Positions 49,950-59,157 of a stretch of DNA of 64,000 bases are shown piece after piece. Position numbers and translations under genes: made by a program. This stretch comes from Vreelandella glaciei (GTDB lineage Bacteria > Pseudomonadota > Gammaproteobacteria > Pseudomonadales > Halomonadaceae): NCBI RefSeq assembly GCF_013415125.1, contig NZ_JACCDE010000025.1, positions 21,546-85,545 on the forward strand, in the 5' to 3' direction. Position 1 is the first letter of the stretch. Each line of letters begins with the position of its first letter. The notes beneath the pieces were generated by a model. The model had not been told where the DNA came from. It worked only from the letters and a program-made list of their open reading frames with translations, and did not search any database.

Positions 49950-50951
49950 ATGACAATAAGAGTTGCGATTAACGGGTTTGGCCGTATCGGCCGCAACGTA
50001 CTGCGCGCCCTTTACGAGAACAGCTACCGCGACCGTGTACAGGTTGTCGCTATCAACGATTTGGGCGATCCTTCGCTGAACTCCCACCTGCTGCGTCACG
50101 ACACTGTGCATGGCCACTTCCCTTTCAAGGTAGAGCATGACAACGAGAGCATCACGGTGGATGGTGATCGTATCGCGATCTCCTCCGAGCGTGACCCAGC
50201 ACAGTTGCCGTGGTCGTCGATGAATATCGACCTGGTGATGGAGTGCACTGGGCTGTTTACCAAGCGCGAGGCGGCTGCCAAGCACATTACTGCTGGCGCC
50301 AAGCAGGTGCTTATTTCTGCACCCAGCCCCGACGCCGATGCCACCATTGTATACGGTGTGAATGACGATATTCTAACCGCCGAGCATACGGTGGTTTCCA
50401 ACGCCTCCTGCACCACGAACTGCCTGGCGCCGGTAGCAAAAGCGCTGAACGATGCGGTAGGTATCGAGAATGGTCTGATGACCACGGTGCACGCTTACAC
50501 CAACGACCAGAATTTGTCGGATGTTTACCACTCCGACCCTTACCGCGCTCGTAGTGCGACCCACTCCATGATCCCGACTAAGACCGGGGCAGCAGCGGCG
50601 GTAGGTTTAGTATTGCCGGAACTGGCTGGCAAGTTCGATGGCTTGGCAGTTCGCGTGCCGGTGATCAACGTGTCGCTGGTGGATCTCACTTTCACCGCCA
50701 GCCGCGATACCACCAAAGAAGAAATCAATGCCATCGTCGAGAAGGCTGCAGCGAATTCGCCGGTGCTGGCGGTTAATGCCGAGCCGCTGGTCTCCATCGA
50801 TTTCAACCACGATGCCAACTCATCCACCTTCGATACCAATCACACCCGTGTAAATGGTCGTTTGGTTAAGATTATGGCGTGGTACGACAACGAGTGGGGC
50901 TTCTCCAACCGCATGCTGGACACCGCCATTGCGATGCAGAAGACCGCTTAA
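49950..50951 (+). CDS. gapA: Type I glyceraldehyde-3-phosphate dehydrogenase
   Basis: A 333-residue GAPDH. The ATG at 49950 follows GAGGAGC; a TTG at 49935 overlaps that site and is rejected. The Rossmann motif is [15 protein letters not shown] with AINDLGD, whose Asp favours NAD. The catalytic Cys is in [17 protein letters not shown], and the partner His in [23 protein letters not shown] ends the catalytic domain. HexR-like boxes upstream suggest control by Entner-Doudoroff intermediates, as known for the gap gene of pseudomonads. Confidence 0.95.
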   Translation: MTIRVAINGFGRIGRNVLRALYENSYRDRVQVVAINDLGDPSLNSHLLRHDTVHGHFPFKVEHDNESITVDGDRIAISSERDPAQLPWSSMNIDLVMECTGLFTKREAAAKHITAGAKQVLISAPSPDADATIVYGVNDDILTAEHTVVSNASCTTNCLAPVAKALNDAVGIENGLMTTVHAYTNDQNLSDVYHSDPYRARSATHSMIPTKTGAAAAVGLVLPELAGKFDGLAVRVPVINVSLVDLTFTASRDTTKEEINAIVEKAAANSPVLAVNAEPLVSIDFNHDANSSTFDTNHTRVNGRLVKIMAWYDNEWGFSNRMLDTAIAMQKTA

Positions 50952-50987
50952 GCTATAGCGAACACTGCTAACTATTCCTACTTGTTA

Positions 50988-51020
50988 CCCTGAGCCCTTG
51001 CTCAGGGTTTTTTATTTTTT
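50988..51020 (+). terminator. Rho-independent terminator after gapA
   Basis: CCCTGAGC pairs with GCTCAGGG around a four-base loop, followed by TTTTTTATTTTTT. Confidence 0.92.
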
Positions 51021-51112
51021 AAAAATAGTGCATCCAATACGTCTCCTCGCGGGTATTCACTATACAGGCGCTATTTAAAGCGGCTGATAAAAACCCTTTT
51101 AGGAGACTGAAA

Positions 51113-51634
51113 ATGACACTTCACCATCTAACGCGCGCTACCTTAGCCGCCACACTGATTGCATCCTTCAGTCATGCCGCTCTGGCCGATACGCCTGCGG
51201 ATGTTCAAGTACCGGACGGCAACACCATCGCCCTCGAAACGGTTGGCGTTGGCGCGATTACTTACATGTGCGAAACCAAAGACGACGGCAACATGGGGTG
51301 GGTATTTAAAGGCCCCCACGCTGCACTTAATGATAGCGACGGCAGCCAGGTGGGTAGCTACTTCGGCCCGCCAGCCACCTGGGAAGCGTTGGACGGTTCC
51401 AAAATCACCGGCACCCAGCTAGCCACAGCCGCCAATGGCGATGGCAATATTCCGCTCCAGCTTGTTGAAGCCAACCCTGCTGAAGGCGAAGGCGCCATGA
51501 TGGGCGTTAGCTACATTCAGCGCTTGAACACCCAAGGCGGTGTTGCGCCCGATGTGGCCTGTGATATGGATCACGACGGTGCCACCGCGGTAGTTACTTA
51601 CCAGGCGGACTATATCTTCTGGACTGCTGAATAA
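51113..51634 (+). CDS. DUF3455 secreted protein
   Basis: A 173-residue protein with a signal peptide (residues 1-25, LAATLIASFSHAALA) and a DUF3455 domain: VQVPDGNTIALETVGVGAITYMCE, WVFKGPHAALND, GSYFGPPATWEALDGSKITG in blocks, and IPLQLVEANPAEGEGAMMGVSYIQRLNTQGG in the second half. The function is unknown; it is predicted periplasmic or extracellular. AGGAGA lies before the ATG. It precedes an ECF sigma factor and RskA gene, a recurrent neighbourhood, so it may be a target of that sigma factor. Confidence 0.85.
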   Translation: MTLHHLTRATLAATLIASFSHAALADTPADVQVPDGNTIALETVGVGAITYMCETKDDGNMGWVFKGPHAALNDSDGSQVGSYFGPPATWEALDGSKITGTQLATAANGDGNIPLQLVEANPAEGEGAMMGVSYIQRLNTQGGVAPDVACDMDHDGATAVVTYQADYIFWTAE

Positions 51635-51645
51635 CTTAAATGAGT

Positions 51646-51674
51646 GCTGGGGACTCGTTTGGCGAGTTCCCAGC
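51646..51674 (+). other. Stable hairpin between DUF3455 and sigma genes
   Basis: GCTGGGGACTCG pairs with CGAGTTCCCAGC (12 pairs, one G-T) around a five-base loop, with no T-run. It may attenuate or process a shared transcript. Confidence 0.5.
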
Positions 51675-51733
51675 GGCTATGCTGTCTGCGAGAACGACGA
51701 CAGGCGTCGGTGCCGTCAACAGGGAGCTGAAGT

Positions 51734-52297
51734 TTGACTGACGTGTCTTCAGAATTTGATCATGCCGCGGCAATAGCCAACTGTGCTCGTGGCGAACATG
51801 ACGCCTTGCACCAACTCTATGTCCATGAGAGTGCACGATTACTAGGCGTGGTCATAAGAATCGTCAAAGATCGTGGTATGGCTGAAGATATTGTCCACGA
51901 TGCGTGCCTCAATATTTGGCAACGCGCCGATAGTTTTGACCCCGATAAAGGCTCTGCCCGAGCGTGGATATTCAGTATCGCGCGTCATTTGGCTTTAAAC
52001 GCCATTCGTTACCGTGATCGCGAGATCACGTTCGACAGTAGTGCTCCCACCGAATTAGATCATGACGAACAATTTCAGCACGCTTCCGTTGTCGACGAAG
52101 CCTTCGCTTGGCAGACCGGCCAGCGGATGGATAGCTGTTTGGAAGCGCTTGAGCCGGAGCGGCGTAACTGCGTACTCCATGCCTATGTCGATGGGCTTAG
52201 CCACGCGGAAATCGCTGCGCATACCGGCGCGCCGCTGGGAACCGTTAAAGCTTGGATCAAACGCAGCTTGCTGCGCCTACGGGAGTGTATGGCATGA
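51734..52297 (+). CDS. ECF-type RNA polymerase sigma factor
   Basis: A 187-residue ECF sigma factor starting at TTG 51734, behind AGGGAGC. Region 2 has HDALHQLYVHESARLLGVV, DRGMAEDIVHDACLNIWQ and ARAWIFSIARHLALNAIR; region 4 has LEPERRNCVLHAYVDGLSHAEIA and GTVKAWIKRSLLRLRECM, all in separate blocks. Its stop overlaps the anti-sigma start (ATGA). Sigma factors paired with RskA respond to envelope or redox stress in other species; the signal here is unknown. Confidence 0.92.
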   Translation: MTDVSSEFDHAAAIANCARGEHDALHQLYVHESARLLGVVIRIVKDRGMAEDIVHDACLNIWQRADSFDPDKGSARAWIFSIARHLALNAIRYRDREITFDSSAPTELDHDEQFQHASVVDEAFAWQTGQRMDSCLEALEPERRNCVLHAYVDGLSHAEIAAHTGAPLGTVKAWIKRSLLRLRECMA

Positions 52298-53040
52298 CCC
52301 GCCCTAATGATCACGAACATGAAGATGACCATGCCTTGGCGGGTGAATACGTGCTGGGTACCTTGTCGTTAGAGCAGCGCAAAGCGCTGGAAGCTCGGTT
52401 ACCCAATGAGCCTGAACTGCAAAAAGCAGTGATGGCTTGGGAAGAGCGCTTCTTGCCCTATACCGGTATCGCCGATCCGGTAACGCCCTCCGATTATTTA
52501 TGGCCGCGTATTGAGCGCAGCCTAGCGTCACGGGAAGCGCTTGCTAAGCGTGCTCGACCGACCACTGCCGTGCCGCCAAGACCCCGCCGTATGCTGCACA
52601 GCCTGCCGCTTTGGCGCGGCGCTGCCGGGTTTGGTTTAGCGGCGGCGTTAGTCATGGGGGTGATGCTGACCAATGAAATAACTGAACCAGCTATTTCAAC
52701 GACGCCCGAGTACATGGTGGTTCTGCTTGCCCCACAAACCCAATCAGCGGGTTGGGTGGTACAGGCCTCATCGCGCCAGGAAATCGAACTGATCCCCCTG
52801 GGCACCTTCGAAGTACCCGAAGGTAAAGCGCTAGAGTTCTGGACCAAAGCAGATGAGTGGCAGGCCCCGGTATCGCTGGGTTTAGTGGAGCCAGGCCAGC
52901 CGATCCGTTTGCGCTTAGACCAGTTGCCGCCGCTTGAAGATAACCAGCTATTTGAGCTAACGCTGGAAGACGAAACCGGTTCGGCCACTGGCCTGCCCAC
53001 CGGGCCGATAGAATTTATTGGCCGCGCGGTCGAGATCTAG
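52294..53040 (+). CDS. RskA-type anti-sigma factor
   Basis: A 248-residue protein with an N-terminal sigma-binding domain (DDHALAGEYVLGTLSLEQRK, residues 11-30; WEERFLPYTGIADPVTPSDYLW), one membrane helix at about 120-137 (GAAGFGLAAALVMGVML) and a periplasmic RskA domain (VVLLAPQTQSAGWVVQAS, LGTFEVPEGKALEFWT). It should hold the sigma factor at the membrane. The start codon overlaps the sigma stop. Confidence 0.9.
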   Translation: MTRPNDHEHEDDHALAGEYVLGTLSLEQRKALEARLPNEPELQKAVMAWEERFLPYTGIADPVTPSDYLWPRIERSLASREALAKRARPTTAVPPRPRRMLHSLPLWRGAAGFGLAAALVMGVMLTNEITEPAISTTPEYMVVLLAPQTQSAGWVVQASSRQEIELIPLGTFEVPEGKALEFWTKADEWQAPVSLGLVEPGQPIRLRLDQLPPLEDNQLFELTLEDETGSATGLPTGPIEFIGRAVEI

Positions 53041-53069
53041 CCTCTCAAAAGCGCCTGTTAAACGTATCT

Positions 53070-54443
53070 TTAAAAGAACGTTAAGCCAACTTGGAACAGG
53101 CGTTCCACGTCGCGAATGCGGCGCTTGTCGATCACGAACAAAATCACGTGGTCGCCGCTCTCCACCATTACATCGCCGTGGGCGATGATAACTTCCTTGC
53201 CGCGCACAATCGCACCGATGGTGGTGCCTTCTGGTAGATCAATCTCACGGATGGTGCGGCCGACCACTTTAGACGACTGCTTATCGCCATGGGCAATGGC
53301 TTCAATCGCTTCGGCGGCGCCCCGGCGCAGCGAGTGGACGTTGACGATGTCGCCGCGTCGCACGTGCGTCAGCAGGCTGCCGATGGTCGCCTGCTGTGGG
53401 GAAATAGCGATATCGATCTCGCCACCCTGCACCAAATCCACATAAGCGGCGTTGTTGATCAACGTCAGCACCTTCTTGGCGCCTAAACGCTTGGCGAGCA
53501 GCGAGGACATGATATTGACCTCGTCGTCGTTGGTCAGCGCGCAGAAGATATCGCACTCTTCGATATTCTCCTCTTCCAGCAGACGCTTGCTGGTGGCGCT
53601 GCCATGGAGCACCACGGTGCGATCCAGCCGCTCTGAGAGGGTGGTGCAGCGCTCCAGGCTGTGCTCGATGATCTTGACCTGGTGGCTATGCTCCAAATGC
53701 TCCGCCAGCCGCTCGCCGATATTACCGCCCCCGGCAATCACCACGCGGCGAAAGTCCCGCTCGACCCGGCGCAGCTCGCTCATCACCGCGCGAATATCGC
53801 GGCGTGCGGCGAGGAAGAACACCTCGTCGTCGGCTTCAATGACCGTATCGCCGCGGGGGATAATCGGCCGGTTGCGGCGGTAAATCGCCGCCACGCGGGT
53901 ATCCACATTGGGCATATGGCGGCGCAAAAAGGCCAAATCCTGCCCCACCAGCGGGCCGCCGTAGAACGCTTTGACCGCCACCAGTTGTACCAAACCACCG
54001 GCAAACTCCAGTACCTGCAGGGCACCGGGGTGCTCAATCAGGCGGCGTACGTGGTCGGTCACCACCTGCTCGGGGCTGATCAGCACGTCGATGGGGATCG
54101 CTTCGTGGGCAAACAGTCCCTTGCGGGTTAAGTACGCCGTGGCGCGTACCCGGGCAATTTTGGTCGGGGTGCGAAACAGCGTATGGGCGACCTGGCAGGC
54201 GATCATATTGATCTCGTCGCTGTTGGTGACGGCGATCAACATATCGGCGTCTTCACAGCCTGCCTGGCGCAGCACAATGGGGTAAGAGCCCGCCCCGGTC
54301 ACGGTGCGGATATCGAGTTTGGTATGCAGATCGCGCAGTTTTTTGGCGTCGGTATCAACGACAGTGATGTCGTTTTCCTCGCGGGCGAGGTGTTCAGCCA
54401 GTGTGCCGCCGACCTGGCCGGCGCCTAAAATAATAATCTTCAT
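53070..54443 (-). CDS. trkA: Trk potassium uptake regulatory subunit TrkA
   Basis: A 457-residue peripheral membrane protein with two Rossmann/RCK modules. The first starts [20 protein letters not shown] with VVDTDAKKL; the second is [20 protein letters not shown] in the middle. Each is followed by a TrkA-C domain. TrkA binds NAD(H)/ATP and gates TrkH/TrkG or TrkI channels. In Halomonas elongata, trkA serves both TrkH and TrkI. It is divergent from the kdp operon, with 206 bases between. Confidence 0.95.
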   Translation of the reverse strand: MKIIILGAGQVGGTLAEHLAREENDITVVDTDAKKLRDLHTKLDIRTVTGAGSYPIVLRQAGCEDADMLIAVTNSDEINMIACQVAHTLFRTPTKIARVRATAYLTRKGLFAHEAIPIDVLISPEQVVTDHVRRLIEHPGALQVLEFAGGLVQLVAVKAFYGGPLVGQDLAFLRRHMPNVDTRVAAIYRRNRPIIPRGDTVIEADDEVFFLAARRDIRAVMSELRRVERDFRRVVIAGGGNIGERLAEHLEHSHQVKIIEHSLERCTTLSERLDRTVVLHGSATSKRLLEEENIEECDIFCALTNDDEVNIMSSLLAKRLGAKKVLTLINNAAYVDLVQGGEIDIAISPQQATIGSLLTHVRRGDIVNVHSLRRGAAEAIEAIAHGDKQSSKVVGRTIREIDLPEGTTIGAIVRGKEVIIAHGDVMVESGDHVILFVIDKRRIRDVERLFQVGLTFF

Positions 54444-54649
54444 CGGTAGTTAGATCACTTTGGCGACATGTTAATACAGATACTCACCTATCTAAGGGGA
54501 AGCTGTCGAGGGTAGGTCGACTCAGTTCTGCTTTTGCCCGACGGAAAGGGCTTTTTTTACGCCTTTTTGACGGCTAATGCCTTAAACGCCATCGAATTTT
54601 TACGCCTGCAATCTCTAAGCTCAAGGTGCCAATCAAAGGAGGCACTTCC

Positions 54650-54730
54650 ATGAATATTGCATTGCTAATCATCGCGACCGGCACGGCGGCGTATCTGTTT
54701 TACGCGCTCATCTGTCCCGAGCGTTTTTAG
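54650..54730 (+). CDS. kdpF: KdpF small subunit of the Kdp potassium ATPase
   Basis: A 26-codon gene (MNIALLIIATGTAAYLFYAL, then ICPERF) beginning at ATG 54650 behind AAAGGAGG. The peptide is a single membrane helix with the terminal charged cap typical of KdpF, which stabilises the KdpABC complex. The stop at 54728 lies nine bases before kdpA, whose ribosome-binding site (AGGAGAT) overlaps it. Confidence 0.9.
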   Translation: MNIALLIIATGTAAYLFYALICPERF

Positions 54731-54739
54731 GAGATCGTC

Positions 54740-56431
54740 ATGAACGATATGATCGCTATTTACGCCTTAGTGGCTCTGCTTAGTGTGCCCTTGGGTATCT
54801 ATATTGCTTTTGCATTAAGCACACAGACGAACCGGCTCGATACGCTGTTTGGCGTGATCGAAAAGCCTATCTACCGGTTGGCGGGCGTTAACAGTCAACA
54901 CACCATGACGTGGCAAGTGTACGCGTTAGCCATCCTTAAGCTGCATGTGGGCTTGATACTGCTGGCATGGCTGGTCTTTATGTGTCAGGGCTTATTGCCT
55001 CTCAACCCGGACGGCATCCCCGGCATGCCGTGGGACACGGCGCTGCATACAGCGGTGTCGTTCGCTACCAACACTAACCAGCAGCACTACTCTGGCCAAG
55101 CGCAGCTTTCGCATTTAAGCCAAACCTTTGCCATTGTCACACTGCAGTTCTTAACCCCCGCCACGGGGCTCGCAGTGTTGGTCGCGATTGCCCGCACTTT
55201 GTTAGTCGCTAAGCCTGCCAAGGTGTTAAACGGCGTTGGCAACTACTACCACGACCTTACCCGCACCGTGGTACGGGTTATGTTGCCACTGGCAGCGGTT
55301 GTCGCACTGCTGCTGACCTGGCAGGGCGTACCGGCCAGCTATCAGGCCGCCCACCAGGTAGACATGCTGGATCCCCAGGTGGAAGAAGTGCAGTCGATTC
55401 CCTTAGGCCCTGTGGCGTCCATGGTGGCGATCAAGCAGTTGGGTACCAACGGCGGTGGCTGGTATGGCCCCAACTCCACCGTGCCCCTTGAGAACCCCAC
55501 GCCGCTGGCGAACGTTATCGAAACCGCTTCACTCACGCTTATCCCCGTGGCACTGCTTATCGCGATCGCTCTGATCAGTGGTCGACGTCGGCTAATGACG
55601 GGCATTGGTGCCGTGATGATCGCGTTCTCTCTTATTTCCACCTCGGTGGTGGTCTATTCGGAACGCATGCCCAATGCAGCCCTGGTCGAACTCTCCCAGC
55701 CGGGGGCCAACTTGGAAGGCAAGGAGCTGCGTTTTGGCACTGACCTTTCCGCTCTGTGGGGCAGTTGGACAACGCAAACCTCCAACGGCTCAGTCAACGC
55801 CATGCACGACAGCTTCAACCCCATGGGCGGCATGATGCTGCTGATGGATATGTTTGTGAACGTGACCTTCGGTGGGGTGGGCGTCGGGCTGATTGGCTTC
55901 TTCCTCTACCTGATGTTGGCGGCCTTTGTGGGCTCGTTGATGGTGGGCAGGGCGCCCGAGCTGTTTGGTAAACCGTTAGAAACCCGCGAAATGCGCTGGA
56001 TTTCACTGGCGATTCTGGCTCAGCCGCTGGTCATCCTGGGGTTGAGTGCGCTGACCGTGGCGATGCCAAGTGCGGCCGCCAATTCCAACCCAGGGTTCCA
56101 TGGCTTATCGCAAGTGCTTTATGAGTTCACCTCCGCGTTTGCCAATAACGGCTCTGGTTTTGAAGGGCTGGGCGATGACACCCCCTGGTGGAATATCGCC
56201 TGCGTGGTCGCCCTGTTGATTGGCCGCTTCTTACCCATGCTAGTGCCATTAGCGGTAGCCGGTTGGTTGGCCGCTAAGCGCACGGCACCGGCGGGGCGCG
56301 GCACCCTCCCTATGGATAGCCCCGCCTTTATGGGCTTAACCGCAGGGGTGATTGTGATCGTCAACCTGCTTGGCTTCTTACCGGCGTTAGTGCTTGGCCC
56401 GATTGCAGAATCCGTCGTGCAAGGCTTCTAG
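54740..56431 (+). CDS. kdpA: Kdp ATPase potassium-binding subunit KdpA
   Basis: A 563-residue membrane subunit related to potassium channels. The four selectivity loops are seen as TNTNQQHYSG, TNGGGWYGPNS, NVTFGGVGVG and FANNGSGFEG. It captures K+ with micromolar affinity and passes it to KdpB. The gene follows kdpF and is followed by kdpB ten bases later. Confidence 0.96.
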   Translation: MNDMIAIYALVALLSVPLGIYIAFALSTQTNRLDTLFGVIEKPIYRLAGVNSQHTMTWQVYALAILKLHVGLILLAWLVFMCQGLLPLNPDGIPGMPWDTALHTAVSFATNTNQQHYSGQAQLSHLSQTFAIVTLQFLTPATGLAVLVAIARTLLVAKPAKVLNGVGNYYHDLTRTVVRVMLPLAAVVALLLTWQGVPASYQAAHQVDMLDPQVEEVQSIPLGPVASMVAIKQLGTNGGGWYGPNSTVPLENPTPLANVIETASLTLIPVALLIAIALISGRRRLMTGIGAVMIAFSLISTSVVVYSERMPNAALVELSQPGANLEGKELRFGTDLSALWGSWTTQTSNGSVNAMHDSFNPMGGMMLLMDMFVNVTFGGVGVGLIGFFLYLMLAAFVGSLMVGRAPELFGKPLETREMRWISLAILAQPLVILGLSALTVAMPSAAANSNPGFHGLSQVLYEFTSAFANNGSGFEGLGDDTPWWNIACVVALLIGRFLPMLVPLAVAGWLAAKRTAPAGRGTLPMDSPAFMGLTAGVIVIVNLLGFLPALVLGPIAESVVQGF

Positions 56432-56441
56432 GAGAAAAAAG

Positions 56442-58478
56442 ATGTCACATACAGAGCTTGCTAAACAGCCGCGCCGTTCGCTACCCATTGGCCAAGTTGT
56501 CGCCGGCGCGGTAAAAGGGCTTGCGCCCCATCTACTGGCGCGCAATCCAGTTATGGCGGTGGTCGCCATTGGTACGGTGGTGTGTTTCGGGCTAACGCCG
56601 ATTGCTTTCGCCCAGGGCGAAAACGGCGGCTTTGCGCTCACCATTGCGCTACTGCTGCTTGCCACCGTGCTGTTTGCCACCGGTGCGGAGTCACTGGCAG
56701 AGTCCCGGGGTAAGGCCCATGCTGGCGCGCTGCGCAAAACCAAAGGGGAACTCAAGGCGGCTAAGCTAAACGCTGACGGCACCACCAGCGCCGTAACCGC
56801 CGACTCACTGCGTAAAGGCGATCGAGTGAAAGTGGTGGCGGGTGAGCTGATTCCGGCAGATGGCGATATCGTCGAGGGGGCGGCGTCTATCAACGAGTCG
56901 GCGGTAACCGGTGAGTCCGCGCCGGTGCTGCGTGAAGCGGGCACCGATAACAGCGGCGTCAGCGCAGGCACCAAAGTGCTCTCGGATCAGCTGATTATTG
57001 AAGTCAGCGCCAACCCCGGTGAATCCCTGCTGGATCGTATGATTGCCTTGGTAGAGGGTGCTAGCCGTCAGAAAACTCCTTCCGAGCTGGCGCTTTCGGT
57101 GCTGCTGGCGATGCTGACCCTGGTGTTCCTGATCGTGGTGGTCACGCTGGTGCCCATGGCCGCTTTTGTTGGGGTAGAAACCTCGACGGTCATGCTGGTA
57201 GCGCTACTGGTGTGCTTGATTCCCACTACCATTGGCGGTCTTTTGCCTGCCATCGGCATTGCCGGTATGGAGCGCGCCATGCGTGCCAATCTGGTTGCCA
57301 AGTCAGGCAAGGCAGTAGAGATCGCCGGTAGCATCGACACGCTGTTACTGGATAAAACCGGCACCATTACCCTGGGCGACCGCCGCGCGACGGAGTTCGC
57401 CCCCTGCCAGCAGGTGCCGCGTCAACGGGTACGCGATGTAGCGTTTTTAACCTCTCTGGAAGACCCTACGCCTGAAGGCCGCTCGATTGTGACGCTGGCC
57501 ACCGAGCAGGGTGTGGATGTGCAGCTTAGTGAAGAAGCTGATGGCGCAACCTTTGAAGCCTTCAGTGCTGAAACCCGGCTTTCAGGGGTGGATCTAACCA
57601 GCGGTAAAAAGCTACGGAAAGGTGCCCCCAATGCCATCGCCGAGTGGGTAAAGGCGAAGGGCGGCGATATCCCCAGCGACTACAACCAGGTCATTGAGCG
57701 TATATCCCGAGATGGTGCCACCCCTATTGCAGTAGCGGAAAACCAGCAGATTCTGGGTGTGGTAGCGCTGTCTGATGTGATCAAAAGCGGCATCGCGGAG
57801 AAGTTTGCCGAGCTACGTGCCATGGGCATCAAAACCGTGATGATTACCGGTGACAACCCGATTACCGCCTCGGCCATAGCCGCCACGGCAGGGGTCGATG
57901 ACTACATCGCCGAAGCCACACCTGAGCGTAAGCTGGCGCTGATTCGCGAAGAGCAGGCCAGTGGCCGACTGGTGGCCATGGTGGGTGACGGTACCAATGA
58001 CGCTCCGGCGTTGGCCCAGGCCGATCTTGGTCTGGCCATGAATTCCGGCACCCAAGCCGCCCGCGAAGCGGCCAATATGGTCGATCTGGACTCCGACCCA
58101 GGCAAGCTCATCAGCGCGGTGGAAATTGGTAAGCAACTGCTGGTGACCCGAGGCGCACTGACCACGTTCTCTTTGGCGAACGATGTCGCTAAGTACTTCG
58201 TGATTCTACCGGCACTCTTTGCGGCAAGTTTCCCGGCGCTGGGCGTGCTGGATGTAATGAACCTGCATTCACCCACCACGGCGGTGCTGGCAGCCGTGCT
58301 GTTCAATGCGTTGATTATTCCCGCACTGATTCCCTTTGCGCTACGTGGCGTGTCCGTAAAAGCCGCATCGGCGACGGTACTATTGCGCCGCAACCTGCTG
58401 ATCTACGGTCTTGGTGGGCTGCTGCTACCGTTCCCTGCCATCAAGCTGCTCGACATGCTGATTGCGCTGTTTATCTAG
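56442..58478 (+). CDS. kdpB: Kdp ATPase catalytic subunit KdpB
   Basis: A 678-residue P-type ATPase. The start at 56442 (MSHTEL) follows AGGAGA, and an upstream in-frame start inside kdpA is rejected. Signatures are AVTGESAPVLREAG, LLDKTGTITLGDRRAT with the phosphorylated Asp, KGAPNAI and MVGDGTNDAPALAQADLG. It drives K+ transport through KdpA by ATP hydrolysis. Confidence 0.96.
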   Translation: MSHTELAKQPRRSLPIGQVVAGAVKGLAPHLLARNPVMAVVAIGTVVCFGLTPIAFAQGENGGFALTIALLLLATVLFATGAESLAESRGKAHAGALRKTKGELKAAKLNADGTTSAVTADSLRKGDRVKVVAGELIPADGDIVEGAASINESAVTGESAPVLREAGTDNSGVSAGTKVLSDQLIIEVSANPGESLLDRMIALVEGASRQKTPSELALSVLLAMLTLVFLIVVVTLVPMAAFVGVETSTVMLVALLVCLIPTTIGGLLPAIGIAGMERAMRANLVAKSGKAVEIAGSIDTLLLDKTGTITLGDRRATEFAPCQQVPRQRVRDVAFLTSLEDPTPEGRSIVTLATEQGVDVQLSEEADGATFEAFSAETRLSGVDLTSGKKLRKGAPNAIAEWVKAKGGDIPSDYNQVIERISRDGATPIAVAENQQILGVVALSDVIKSGIAEKFAELRAMGIKTVMITGDNPITASAIAATAGVDDYIAEATPERKLALIREEQASGRLVAMVGDGTNDAPALAQADLGLAMNSGTQAAREAANMVDLDSDPGKLISAVEIGKQLLVTRGALTTFSLANDVAKYFVILPALFAASFPALGVLDVMNLHSPTTAVLAAVLFNALIIPALIPFALRGVSVKAASATVLLRRNLLIYGLGGLLLPFPAIKLLDMLIALFI

Positions 58479-58488
58479 GAGAAGCGTC

Positions 58489-59157
58489 ATGAATATAGGT
58501 ATTAAAGAACCCGCGGCGATTAATGACGAAGAGCAGCAGGCACCAACGTTTGAGGCAAAAGCCACTTGGGGCAGTGCGTTGCGCTTTATGGTGGTGATGG
58601 CCGTTCTGCTTGGGCTGGTGTACCCCTTAGCGACGACAGCGGTCGGTGGCTGGTTGTTTCCTGAGCAGTCGCAAGGCAGCTTGGTTCGTGACGCCGAGGG
58701 TCGGGTGGTAGGGTCAAGCCTGGTGTCACAAACCTTTGTCAGCGATGAATACTTTATTGGTCGCCCGTCAGCGGCGGGTAACGATGCGGGCGGGGTTTCA
58801 GGGTCTAACCTGGCGCCTAGCAATGAAGCGCTTCGTGAACGTGCCCAGGCCGATGCCCAGGCGATTGCCCAGCGGGAAGGCGTCAGCGTCGATCAAATCC
58901 CGGTTGATCTGATCACCGCGTCGGGCTCCGGGGTTGACCCGCATATCTCGTTACCAGCCGCTGAATTACAGGTCGCAAGGGTAGCGCAGGCGCGTGAAAT
59001 CGACGAAGCTAGCGTCACTGAGCTGATCGACCAAGCGCTTGAAAACACGGGCTGGCTGGGGTCGCCAGTGGTCAACGTATTGCGGTTGAATGTGAGTTTG
59101 GATGAGCGTTTTCCCGTCGCCACCACCACGTTGTCTGCACCCCTGTGGAGTAGCTAA
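58489..59157 (+). CDS. kdpC: Kdp ATPase subunit KdpC
   Basis: A 222-residue subunit with one N-terminal membrane helix (ALRFMVVMAVLLGLVYPLA, about residues 25-43) and an exposed domain with GSSLVSQTFVSDEYFIGRPS, ASGSGVDPHISLPAAELQ and ENTGWLGSPVVNVLRLN in blocks. Start at 58489 behind AGGAGAAG. It is somewhat longer than the E. coli protein (about 190). kdpD starts at the base after its stop codon. Confidence 0.95.
   Translation: MNIGIKEPAAINDEEQQAPTFEAKATWGSALRFMVVMAVLLGLVYPLATTAVGGWLFPEQSQGSLVRDAEGRVVGSSLVSQTFVSDEYFIGRPSAAGNDAGGVSGSNLAPSNEALRERAQADAQAIAQREGVSVDQIPVDLITASGSGVDPHISLPAAELQVARVAQAREIDEASVTELIDQALENTGWLGSPVVNVLRLNVSLDERFPVATTTLSAPLWSS

Noticed and set aside
54536..54558. GCCC/GGGC followed by seven Ts upstream of kdpF as a terminator
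   Set aside because: The stem has only four pairs and there is no gene ending nearby; both flanking genes start away from this point.
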